Positions 25,853-32,817 of a stretch of 64,000 nt of DNA are shown one piece after another. The stretch lies in the NCBI RefSeq assembly GCF_001613085.1, contig NZ_BDBR01000017.1, positions 124,001-188,000 of the forward strand, read 5' to 3'. Origin of the DNA: Nocardia salmonicida NBRC 13393 (lineage in GTDB: Bacteria; Actinomycetota; Actinomycetes; Mycobacteriales; Mycobacteriaceae). Position 1 is the first letter of the stretch; each line of letters begins with the position of its first letter. The position numbers were made by a program, and so were the translations under genes. The notes beneath the pieces were generated by a model, which saw nothing but the letters and a program-made list of their open reading frames with translations, made no database searches and had not been told where the DNA came from.

Positions 25853-26412
25853 CGGCCGACTCCTCCTTCGACGGGATCGTCGGGGATGCGCCGATCGAGC
25901 CGGTCGCCGTAGCGGTCGTAGCGACCGCGATGGGTTGCCAGCACCACTGTCGACACGATCGTGGCGAACAGCACCAGCCCGACCACGATCATCACCAGCA
26001 TCTTCGAGCCCATGATGGCCTCACCGAGCTGAACCGTCGGGTCATCGGGCAGCGGTTGTTCCCGTTCGGGCCAGTCGACCAGCACCGCGACGCTGGCCAG
26101 CCCGAGAAAGACCACCACCGAAATGCCCAGCGACGCTTTCTGGTTGTGCACCATCGACATCGGCATCAACCCGGCGGGGTTCATCATGTACATGATCATG
26201 AACACCACCATGATGACCATCTCCATGATCATCATCAGGACGACGAGCACACCGAGGTAGGCCAGGTCGACCAGAAATATGGTGCCTGCGGCGAAGCAGA
26301 ACGACAGGAGCAACGCGAAAGTCGCACGCGCCATCGAATCGACCCGGAATACCGCGAGCCCGGTCGCGACCGCCCCGACCGCACACACCCAGAAGATCAC
26401 CTGCGCCCACAT
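25849..26412 (-). CDS. nuoJ: NuoJ-like subunit with a methionine-rich third helix
   Basis: 187 residues. The conserved helix 3 begins normally (DLAYLGVLVVL), but continues with 12 Met between residues 60 and 87, ending LMPMSMVHNQ. No ordinary NuoJ known to me has such a run; Met-rich membrane helices elsewhere (CusA, CopB, Ctr transporters) carry Cu(I). The rest of the protein is typical. Operon position between nuoH and nuoK is canonical. Confidence 0.88.
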   Translation of the reverse strand: MWAQVIFWVCAVGAVATGLAVFRVDSMARATFALLLSFCFAAGTIFLVDLAYLGVLVVLMMIMEMVIMVVFMIMYMMNPAGLMPMSMVHNQKASLGISVVVFLGLASVAVLVDWPEREQPLPDDPTVQLGEAIMGSKMLVMIVVGLVLFATIVSTVVLATHRGRYDRYGDRLDRRIPDDPVEGGVGR

Positions 26413-26425
26413 CGTTGGCTCCTCC

Positions 26426-27349
26426 TCAGCGAATCATCACGATCGACACCACCAACGCCTGCAACAGAATCAGCGGAAGCAAGACGATCCAGGCGACCTC
26501 CATGTAGCGCGACATCCTGATCGTCGGCCAGCGGCGCCCGAGCCAGATCAGCGCGGCCAGCACAAGCAGTGTCTTCACCAGTGACCACAGCCAGCCCGGC
26601 AACCACGGACCTGCGCCACCGCCCAGAAACAACGGCACCGCCATGGCCGCGGCCGCTACGAACAGCACCCGGCGACCCACGGTCAGCACCAGGCGGTCGA
26701 CCCCCGATACCTCGGCGAACACGCCACCAGCGATATCCGAACCCACCGGAGCGTCGAAGGGCGCGGTGAAGGACATGGCGGGTACCGAGAGCAGATAGAT
26801 CAGAAAAGCCACCGGCATGATGACGACGAACCACCGGTCCTGCTGTGCGGCAACGATGTCGGAGATGTCGAGCGACTCGGCGGCCACCGCGGCGCAGATC
26901 AACGCGAACATATGCGGCAACTCATAGGCAAGGCCCTGCGCGACGAAGCGATACCCACCCACGAGAGAGAAGGCCGAGTTTGCGCCCCAGCCGGCCAACC
27001 ACACCGCTGCCCAGGAGAGGATCTCGACCGCATTGAACCACGCGAGCGACACGCTACCGCCCAGCACCACGCGATGACCGACCGGCACGAGCGCCGCGGT
27101 GAGCACACCGGCGGTCAGCAGTACCAATCCTGCACAACGCCACAGCAATACATCAGCACCGACGATCCGGCGGCGCTGCTGGGTGAGTAGAAGTGCGACA
27201 GACCGCGCCGGTGCGAACGCGGCAACCGGTGCGGAAGTTCCGGCGACTCGCGCGTTGAGTATCCCCTGGCAGACCTCGACGGCGAAAGCGAACGCCACCA
27301 CGGCTACCGGCAATAACGCAGCTTGCCACCAGGGAGCGGAGTCAACCAT
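26426..27349 (-). CDS. nuoH: NuoH-like subunit
   Basis: 307 residues with eight or so helices. The quinone-cavity helix resembles canonical NuoH (GGYRFVAQGLAYELPHMFAL), but the acidic loop, usually PFDLPEAE.E.VAGY...YSG, is PFDAPVGSDIAGGVFAEVSG here, losing most of the glutamates of the E-channel. Its start overlaps the end of the upstream fusion gene by 8 bp. It is the anchoring subunit between the peripheral and membrane arms. Confidence 0.88.
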   Translation of the reverse strand: MVDSAPWWQAALLPVAVVAFAFAVEVCQGILNARVAGTSAPVAAFAPARSVALLLTQQRRRIVGADVLLWRCAGLVLLTAGVLTAALVPVGHRVVLGGSVSLAWFNAVEILSWAAVWLAGWGANSAFSLVGGYRFVAQGLAYELPHMFALICAAVAAESLDISDIVAAQQDRWFVVIMPVAFLIYLLSVPAMSFTAPFDAPVGSDIAGGVFAEVSGVDRLVLTVGRRVLFVAAAAMAVPLFLGGGAGPWLPGWLWSLVKTLLVLAALIWLGRRWPTIRMSRYMEVAWIVLLPLILLQALVVSIVMIR

Positions 27350-28673
27350 GCGTCGCCTCCGAAACTGCCGCGGTCAGCATTTCGATGTCGGGGTCGAGAC
27401 TGGCCACGATCAAGCGGGCCTCCGCTAGTTCCGTTCCGGACAGCAGTGTCGGCAACGTGTTGACGATCCACTGGCATCGAGCGATCTGGGCATCGACGAA
27501 TCCGTCCGGCTCTGTGGCCTTTTCCTCGTGTCGGTGCGCCGAGTCCGTCTCGGTTATCCAGCGCAGCAGCCGGTCACGCACGTCGCCTACCACCTCCGGC
27601 GGCACGCCTGGTCCTGCAGCGATTCTTCCGACATCACGCAACGACCACCTCAGCGCCCGCGAGCCCGCGACCCGACGTGCCCAACGGCGCAGCCGCACCT
27701 CGCCGCCCCCGGACACGTCACCGACCAGCAATTCGTCCCGCAATCGGCGCGCAGTCGTCGCCGCATCCGACCATCCCGCCACCGTCAGCAGCGTCGAGGC
27801 CGAGTCCAGTGCGCGTGCCGTTCGCCATCGTCGTCGTTCGTCTGCGTCGACCGACCCTGCGCGCAGCCACGGCTGCAACCAGAAGGGCAGGGTGCCGGAT
27901 GGTGCCCTGAGAACTGACACTGTTGCGTCGCAGACGATATCGCCCTGCCATCGTGTGACAACGGTCAGACCTGCGGGCCACCAGGCAAGCACCGGTCCCA
28001 GCGCAACCGTCAGCACATCGAGCTTCAGACCGTCCCGATCATCCGCCCGATCAGCCATCGCCAGCCCACCCGGCATCATCATGCCCATATCGTGGTCGTG
28101 CCCACCGTGCGCCGCACCGCCCGCGGCGTGCCCCATGTGCTCGTGTTCCGCAGCGTGCTCCCCGTGCTCGTGTTCAGCGGCGTGCTCCACGTGCTCATGT
28201 TCCGCAGCGTGCCCCATGTGCGCATGCCCTGCGGCGTGCTGCATTTGCTCATGCACCTCAGCATGCTCGTGCACTCGCGCCTGCTCAGCGTCGTGACCAC
28301 TTGCCCTGTTGTGCTGGTGGTGCGGACCGTCCACGGATTCGGGGTCCGACGGTGGTGAGACAGCAGCGCCTCCAGCACGCAGACGAACGATCGCAGCGCC
28401 GATTTCTGTTGCGGCAGAATCGGGTTCGGTGATCCGCACGCGATGTTGGGGCAGTGACATGCTGTCGAAGATCCGCGTGACATGGGAGTCGAATTCCTCG
28501 TCGGCCGGCCCCGCGACGAGCAGCAGGTCGGCCGCAGCTGGACTGCTCACCTGGCGCAAACCGTGTTCGCGGATCTCGCGTTCAATCGCCAGGCGTACGG
28601 AGGTACCACCAGGGGCGGTCACCACGAACGGCGCAACGGCAGCTCGGGCACGCAACCAGGAGTTCAGACCCAT
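27342..28673 (-). CDS. NuoB-like/NuoD-like fusion with a His-rich linker, no Fe-S cysteines
   Basis: 443 residues. Residues ~21-82 align by eye with NuoB (SPAAADLLLVAGP versus SPRQADLMIVAG; HVTRIFDSMSLPQHRV versus LRRIYDQMPDPKWV), but the tandem Cys and the other N2-cluster cysteines are absent. Residues 118-194 hold ~23 His, with three tandem HAAEHEH repeats and DMGMMM. The C-terminal half recalls NuoD (VALGPVLAWWPAGLTVV, then a helical domain and IVASLDPD, like the VASIDPV end of NuoD). It may be a redox-dead scaffold that binds metal and caps NuoH. It overlaps nuoH and nuoA, so it is co-translated with them. Confidence 0.7.
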   Translation of the reverse strand: MGLNSWLRARAAVAPFVVTAPGGTSVRLAIEREIREHGLRQVSSPAAADLLLVAGPADEEFDSHVTRIFDSMSLPQHRVRITEPDSAATEIGAAIVRLRAGGAAVSPPSDPESVDGPHHQHNRASGHDAEQARVHEHAEVHEQMQHAAGHAHMGHAAEHEHVEHAAEHEHGEHAAEHEHMGHAAGGAAHGGHDHDMGMMMPGGLAMADRADDRDGLKLDVLTVALGPVLAWWPAGLTVVTRWQGDIVCDATVSVLRAPSGTLPFWLQPWLRAGSVDADERRRWRTARALDSASTLLTVAGWSDAATTARRLRDELLVGDVSGGGEVRLRRWARRVAGSRALRWSLRDVGRIAAGPGVPPEVVGDVRDRLLRWITETDSAHRHEEKATEPDGFVDAQIARCQWIVNTLPTLLSGTELAEARLIVASLDPDIEMLTAAVSEATHG

Positions 28674-29005
28674 CGCAGCGCTCCCTCCCGCCAGGCATAG
28701 ACGACCGCGATCATCAGCACGGCCAGGAATCCGAACATCTCGGCGACCGCCATGGCCCCGAGATCAGCGACTACGACCGACCACGGATACATGAACGCCA
28801 TTTCCATGTCGAAAGCCAGGAAGATCATCGTGATCGTGTACCAGCGCACGTGATAGCGCGACACAGCGTGCTCGGCGGCCTTCGCGCCCGACAGAAAAGG
28901 CGCGACATCTGTCGCGATCGGTGCCGATTGCCCCGCGCGGCCCGCCGCGTACAACAACGCCGTCGAAGCCCCCACCACCGCAAGGACTATGAGCAGATTG
29001 AGCAT
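28664..29005 (-). CDS. nuoA: NuoA-like subunit, first gene of the operon
   Basis: 113 residues, three membrane helices. The helix 2 signature FDMEMAFMYPW is the NuoA FDVE.aFLYPW motif. The TM1-TM2 loop, where canonical NuoA carries YECG near the quinone site, reads PFLSGAKAAEHAVSRYHVRWY, so the conserved cysteine is lost. ATG 29005 follows GGAGGTGACC. The operator at 29038-29060 is directly upstream and should control all eight genes. Confidence 0.85.
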   Translation of the reverse strand: MLNLLIVLAVVGASTALLYAAGRAGQSAPIATDVAPFLSGAKAAEHAVSRYHVRWYTITMIFLAFDMEMAFMYPWSVVVADLGAMAVAEMFGFLAVLMIAVVYAWREGALRWV

Positions 29006-29037
29006 CGCCGGTCACCTCCTGCTTCCCCCGCGAGTGA

Positions 29038-29060
29038 CAGTACTATTTCGGTACGTAATT
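29038..29060. promoter_or_regulatory. BlaI/CopY-like operator of the nuo-type operon
   Basis: CAGTACTATTTCGGTACG then TAATT; the core TACTATTTCnnTACGTA is a full match to the consensus. It starts 33 bp upstream of nuoA. Confidence 0.75.
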
Positions 29061-29079
29061 CGCGGGACTGACACGGGGA

Positions 29080-29556
29080 TTACCGACGCACAGGATCTGC
29101 TTCGCCAGCGTCCATGACCACCGGCGCGGGTGCCGTGCACGCTCGCTCGCCCATCAGCCTTCGACGCAGCGCCCATACCAAGAGCGACAGCGACGCCACT
29201 GCGATAACCGGCTGCAGAGGCGCCCAGATGCTGAGCGCGCCACTGACTCCCAGCATTGCCACGATCAGCTTGTTACACACCGGGCAACCGACGGCGAATG
29301 CCGATGCGAGCGTGGCGAACAGCCCCGCCGAACGCGTGGTCGACGGCATCTTACTTCGTACGTAGGTCGCTGCGACGAGACCACTGAGTACCGCGGTGAG
29401 CAGCCAGATCGGGTAGTTCCACCACAGCACCGGAGTCATGCGCGTGTAGAACGGCGTCTGTATCACCCCGGTGGGAATGCCCACCACCGCAGCGACCACC
29501 GTTGCCACGGCCAGCGCCACCAACCACCGTTGAACCGGCCACTGCGAGATCGTCAC
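29080..29556 (-). CDS. Four-helix membrane protein with a CPVC motif
   Basis: 158 residues if started at GTG 29556 (GGAAGAGG upstream); the longer ATG at 29583 would overlap the operator. About four hydrophobic segments, with AFAVGCPVCNKLIVAMLG at the third, a CxxC in a membrane helix that could bind copper or act as a thiol switch. I do not recognise a named family, but the GCPVCNK segment is distinctive. It carries its own box and precedes the nuo-type operon. Confidence 0.7.
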   Translation of the reverse strand: MTISQWPVQRWLVALAVATVVAAVVGIPTGVIQTPFYTRMTPVLWWNYPIWLLTAVLSGLVAATYVRSKMPSTTRSAGLFATLASAFAVGCPVCNKLIVAMLGVSGALSIWAPLQPVIAVASLSLLVWALRRRLMGERACTAPAPVVMDAGEADPVRR

Positions 29557-29582
29557 AACTGCGCCTCTTCCACCGCTCGGCA

Positions 29583-29605
29583 AACTACTAAGTCAAATAG
29601 TAGAT
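29583..29605. promoter_or_regulatory. BlaI/CopY-like operator of the CPVC membrane protein gene
   Basis: AACTACTAAGTCAAATAG then TAGAT, with perfect CTACTA-type arms. It favours the shorter GTG start of the gene. Confidence 0.7.
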
Positions 29606-29714
29606 CACGGATACTCTCGCGGCCACGCGGTTGCCGATTTCGCATCGTAGTCGTGGAACGTGCGGTCGAATTACCATCTCCGGCTTGGACCACGGCAACT
29701 CAGGATCGTGCGGT

Positions 29715-30089
29715 TCAGTCCTTTTTCCGCCGAGAAGTCAATCCCCGCAGCACAGTTCGTAGTGCGTTCGATTCATCTTCGGTGATCTGATCGATGAAGT
29801 GAGCCAGCACCAGATCGGAACGGCCACCGTCGCCGAGTGCGTCGCGCATCAGCTTCGCGCTGTACTGCTCCCGCGTCATGGTGGCCCAGTAGGTGTATGC
29901 CTTGCCGAGACGTTCCCGCTCGAGCCAACCTTTGCGGTGCAGGTTGTCCATGGTCGTCATGACGGTCGTGTACGCGATGTCCCGGTCACGCAGCAAGTCG
30001 TCGTAGACCTGCCGGACGGTGATGGTGTCGTCGGCCGACCAGACGCGATCCATCACAACCGCTTCCAGCTCTCCGAAGCGATGACCCAT
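29715..30089 (-). CDS. BlaI/MecI/CopY-family repressor 3
   Basis: 124 residues from ATG 30089 behind GGAGAACGACG; a longer start at 30146 would run into the operator. Very similar to repressor 1 (MGHRFGELEAVVMDRVW versus MAHRFGDLEAAVMDRVW; AYTTVMTTMDNLHRKGWL), so the two are recent paralogues likely to bind the same boxes. No cysteines. The operator at 30145-30167 implies autoregulation. Confidence 0.88.
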   Translation of the reverse strand: MGHRFGELEAVVMDRVWSADDTITVRQVYDDLLRDRDIAYTTVMTTMDNLHRKGWLERERLGKAYTYWATMTREQYSAKLMRDALGDGGRSDLVLAHFIDQITEDESNALRTVLRGLTSRRKKD

Positions 30090-30144
30090 CGTCGTTCTCC
30101 CGTTCTCCGCTCGACCGTGCCGCGGCGGCGTCCGGCGTGCCAAC

Positions 30145-30167
30145 ACATACTATATCTCTACGTATTA
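30145..30167. promoter_or_regulatory. BlaI/CopY-like operator of blaI-type gene 3
   Basis: ACATACTATATCTCTACG then TATTA; core TACTATnTCnCTACGTA. It also contains TATAGTATG on the minus strand, a good -10 element. Confidence 0.7.
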
Positions 30168-30980
30168 GAAGACGTCATCCGGACCGCTCGGTCGCACATT
30201 CGGCGTCTCACCACCTCCACCTAGTTCAGCAGACGACTGTCGCGTCCAAGCCTGCGCGGAAACCGCCCAGAGATCGTGGTCGCGGCGTCTGCCACCGACG
30301 CTGAGGTAGCTGATCATCGTTCCCTCGCGCACCAAACCGATCCGGCGGGCCAATCGAGCCGAACGGGCATTGTCCACATCGATCGGCGCCGTGACCCGCG
30401 CGAGACCCAGTTGGTCGAAGCCGTAGCCGATGAGCAGACGAGCTGCAGCGCCCGCGATGCCGCGTCCGGTCAGTCGTGAATCGACCCAGATACTGAGCTC
30501 GCCGCGCTCGTCGTGTATCCACAGGTCACACTGCCCGGCGAATTGGCCATCGACCTCGATCACGGTGCGCACGATTCGGCCGGCCTTCGCCTCCGACCTC
30601 GACCACAGCCACTCGTGAATCCATATCCGCTCACGGTGGCGCGCCTCCCAGCCACGCTTGTCCGTCACCCAGAACGGCTCGATCGCGAGGCGGTCGGCGA
30701 TTCGAATCTCGCGCCAGGTAGAAGCGTCGGACAGTCGCTGAGGGCGCAGGGTGACCGGTTCTCCACAGGATGCCCGACCGGCGAGGGTGACACGCGGCGT
30801 GGTCCGTAGCGAGGTGATCATCGGCCGCAGAACACGCGATGCGTAATAGCGCATCACCGGCACCACCATCGCGGTCGGCGGAATACGCCTCGACACGACA
30901 CGCTGAGGAGGGCAGGTCGCGCCCGCGCTCGTTCGAGCGGACACCCCCTCGGGTGTCAGAGATGCGGGCCGCCGAATCAC
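30165..30980 (-). CDS. GNAT acetyltransferase, RimJ/RimL type
   Basis: 271 residues from GTG 30980 (GGAAGG close upstream); starts near codon 38 or 43 (MRYYASRVLRPM) are alternatives. The GNAT fold is seen in VTLRPQRLSD, GELSIWVDSRLTGRGIAGAA (acetyl-CoA loop R/QxxGxG/A) and GLARVTAPIDVDNARSARLARRIG. RimJ-type enzymes acetylate protein N-termini or small amines. The box at 30998-31020 immediately upstream places it in the same regulon, though nothing links it to metal handling. Confidence 0.8.
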   Translation of the reverse strand: MIRRPASLTPEGVSARTSAGATCPPQRVVSRRIPPTAMVVPVMRYYASRVLRPMITSLRTTPRVTLAGRASCGEPVTLRPQRLSDASTWREIRIADRLAIEPFWVTDKRGWEARHRERIWIHEWLWSRSEAKAGRIVRTVIEVDGQFAGQCDLWIHDERGELSIWVDSRLTGRGIAGAAARLLIGYGFDQLGLARVTAPIDVDNARSARLARRIGLVREGTMISYLSVGGRRRDHDLWAVSAQAWTRQSSAELGGGGETPNVRPSGPDDVF

Positions 30981-30997
30981 ACGAACCTTCCGTTCAT

Positions 30998-31020
30998 ATC
31001 TACTAAGTAGATTAGTATTT
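30998..31020. promoter_or_regulatory. BlaI/CopY-like operator of the GNAT gene
   Basis: ATCTACTAAGTAGATTAG then TATTT; left arm perfect, right arm weak, with an internal TCTACTAAGTAGA palindrome. Confidence 0.65.
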
Positions 31021-31148
31021 AGCCGGTTCCTCGCAGCTTTGTCAACGCATCTGAGATGGGGCGACGATTTGAGGCGTCACCCCATCCACAGGGAGGCAGA
31101 TCGCGGTACCGCGCCGGTTCGGCTACGGCCCTCGACGCATTCGGTCCG

Positions 31149-32330
31149 TCAAGCCGCGACCTCGTCACTCGAGGTGCGCGCAGCAATGGCGCGCTTCAGT
31201 CGGATGAGATCCTTCGGCGCGTTCACCGCTACCGCGCCGACAAGGATGCCGCGCGAGAAGAACGCAACCAAAAGGCGGTCCTCGGCCGACTCGTCGAGAA
31301 GAACACGCTCCTCGTCTGCGAGTGCAGGCATGCCCGCGACCTGAATGCGGGCACCGTGAACATGCGTCGCGAAAGACGGTACTGCCGCGTATGTTTCGGC
31401 TTCGGCGGGCCCGGCGAGGAGGTTGCGAGCGGCCAGAGCTCCCTGTTCATTGGCGTTGGCCCAGTGTTCGACGCGGACGAGCTCGCCGCCGTAGAGCGGG
31501 TGCGACCAGCGGGCGACATCGCCGGCAGCGACGATCGACGATTCCCCTTCGGCGAACAGCGAACTGGTGCAGACGACGCCGTTGTCGAGCTTCAGCCCAC
31601 TCTCGCGCATCCAGTCGGTATTCGGTTCGACTCCCGTGCCCGCGACGACGACGTCAGTGGGAATTCGACGGCCGTCACTCAATAGCACTGCGCTCGCGCG
31701 GCTTTCACCGTCGAAGCCGACGGCTCGAACCCCGGACACGAGATCGACGCCGTGGCGCTCGTGGTGTCGGGCGAGCCATTGCGCGCCGCGCGACCCCAAT
31801 GTCGCGGTCATGGGGTGAGATCCGGCGTCGACCAGAGTGACCGAGATTCCCTGGCGTCGCGCCGTGGAGGCCACCTCGCTGCCGATGAAGCCGCCGCCGA
31901 TCACCGTGACGTGACCGGGTGCGGCCGCCAGCTCGGTCCGCAAGGCGAGAGCATCGTCGACAGTTCGAAGGCTGTGCACGCCGGCGGGCTGGGCATCGAA
32001 GCGGCGCGGGCTTGCGCCGGTCGCCACGATCAGTCCATCGAAGGCGATTTCCGAGCCGTCATCGAGTACGACCAGGCGTTCGTCGGTGCGCAGCGCAGTG
32101 GCTCGCCGGTTGCGCAGCCAATCGTCGTCGAGCTGTTCCGCGCCGGGCAGGGTGATGTCGTCGTCGCCGTCCAGGACGCTTTTCGACAGGGGCGGCCGGT
32201 TATAGGGTGCGTGGTCTTCCGCGCCGATCAAGGTGATGTCACCGGCGAAATCCGCAGCGCGTAGCGCCTGCACTGCGCGCAGTCCCGCCAGCGAAGCTCC
32301 GACAACGACGATCCGATTCAACTTTGTCAT
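31149..32330 (-). CDS. FAD-dependent pyridine nucleotide-disulfide oxidoreductase (ferredoxin reductase type)
   Basis: 393 residues from ATG 32330. FAD motif IVVVGASLAGLRAVQALR, NAD(P)H motif VTVIGGGFIGSEVASTARRQG, the ATGASPRR segment and the second FAD motif AAGDVARW are all present, and the C-terminal domain is of the reductase type. No redox CxxxxC is seen, so it resembles rubredoxin/ferredoxin reductases of actinobacterial copper clusters. It diverges from copZ2 across two CsoR-like operators (32344-32395). Confidence 0.85.
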   Translation of the reverse strand: MTKLNRIVVVGASLAGLRAVQALRAADFAGDITLIGAEDHAPYNRPPLSKSVLDGDDDITLPGAEQLDDDWLRNRRATALRTDERLVVLDDGSEIAFDGLIVATGASPRRFDAQPAGVHSLRTVDDALALRTELAAAPGHVTVIGGGFIGSEVASTARRQGISVTLVDAGSHPMTATLGSRGAQWLARHHERHGVDLVSGVRAVGFDGESRASAVLLSDGRRIPTDVVVAGTGVEPNTDWMRESGLKLDNGVVCTSSLFAEGESSIVAAGDVARWSHPLYGGELVRVEHWANANEQGALAARNLLAGPAEAETYAAVPSFATHVHGARIQVAGMPALADEERVLLDESAEDRLLVAFFSRGILVGAVAVNAPKDLIRLKRAIAARTSSDEVAA

Positions 32331-32343
32331 GCCGTCACCATAC

Positions 32344-32360
32344 ATACCCCTTGGGGGTAC
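32344..32360. promoter_or_regulatory. CsoR-like operator (oxidoreductase side)
   Basis: ATACCCCTTGGGGGTAC, a G/C-tract palindrome with TA..TA ends as bound by Cu(I)-sensing CsoR; 14 bp upstream of the oxidoreductase ATG. Confidence 0.65.
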
Positions 32361-32378
32361 TGGTAGTAACTCATACGC

Positions 32379-32395
32379 ATACCCCCTAGGGGTAG
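32379..32395. promoter_or_regulatory. CsoR-like operator (copZ2 side)
   Basis: ATACCCCCTAGGGGTAG, near-perfect palindrome; 69 bp upstream of copZ2. Confidence 0.65.
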
Positions 32396-32463
32396 ACAAC
32401 GAGATCCGTCTGTCGTATCGTCTGTTCTCGGAACGCCCCTGAAGCACAAGGAGACAACCGGTC

Positions 32464-32685
32464 ATGAGCACCAACAACAGCACCAGCACCTACGTCGTTT
32501 CGGGCATGTCCTGTGGCAGCTGCGTCGGTAAGGTCAAGAACGAGATCGGCAAGCTCGACGGCATCAACGGTGTCGACATCGAACTCGCCACCGGCCGGAT
32601 GACCGTCATCGGCGCAGGCGCGATCGACGACGCGCTGATCCAGGACACCGTCGAGACCCTCGGCTACGAACTCGTCCAGAACTGA
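32464..32685 (+). CDS. copZ: CopZ-like copper chaperone
   Basis: 73 residues; one HMA domain with GMSCGSC and the ending TLGYELVQN typical of CopZ. ATG 32464 follows AAGGAGA. It should bind Cu(I) through the two cysteines and pass it to the ATPase at 35249. It is intact, unlike the copZ at 8386-8706. A strong hairpin follows, so it may be mainly monocistronic. Confidence 0.9.
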   Translation: MSTNNSTSTYVVSGMSCGSCVGKVKNEIGKLDGINGVDIELATGRMTVIGAGAIDDALIQDTVETLGYELVQN

Positions 32686-32693
32686 CACCCCCG

Positions 32694-32730
32694 CCACCGT
32701 GTCATCGACTCCGACTCGATGACACGGTGG
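32694..32730 (+). terminator. Perfect 15-bp hairpin after copZ2
   Basis: CCACCGTGTCATCGA at 32694-32708 pairs with TCGATGACACGGTGG at 32716-32730, 7-base loop. Confidence 0.6.
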
Positions 32731-32817
32731 CCATCCTCGGGGAAGTCAGCGCGTCTGGACGGGTAGCTCCGCTCAGCAGGTGCCACGCACCGCCACAGAA
32801 GTAGAAGGACAACCCCG

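Noticed and set aside
28118..28265. CRISPR-like appearance of short repeats
   Set aside because: Repeats are in frame, 27 bp apart without spacers, and encode the His-rich linker; no cas genes.
28079..28483. Alternative frames over the His-rich linker
   Set aside because: Products of the same tandem repeats in other frames (Ser/Thr/Cys or Val/Leu runs); no independent evidence.
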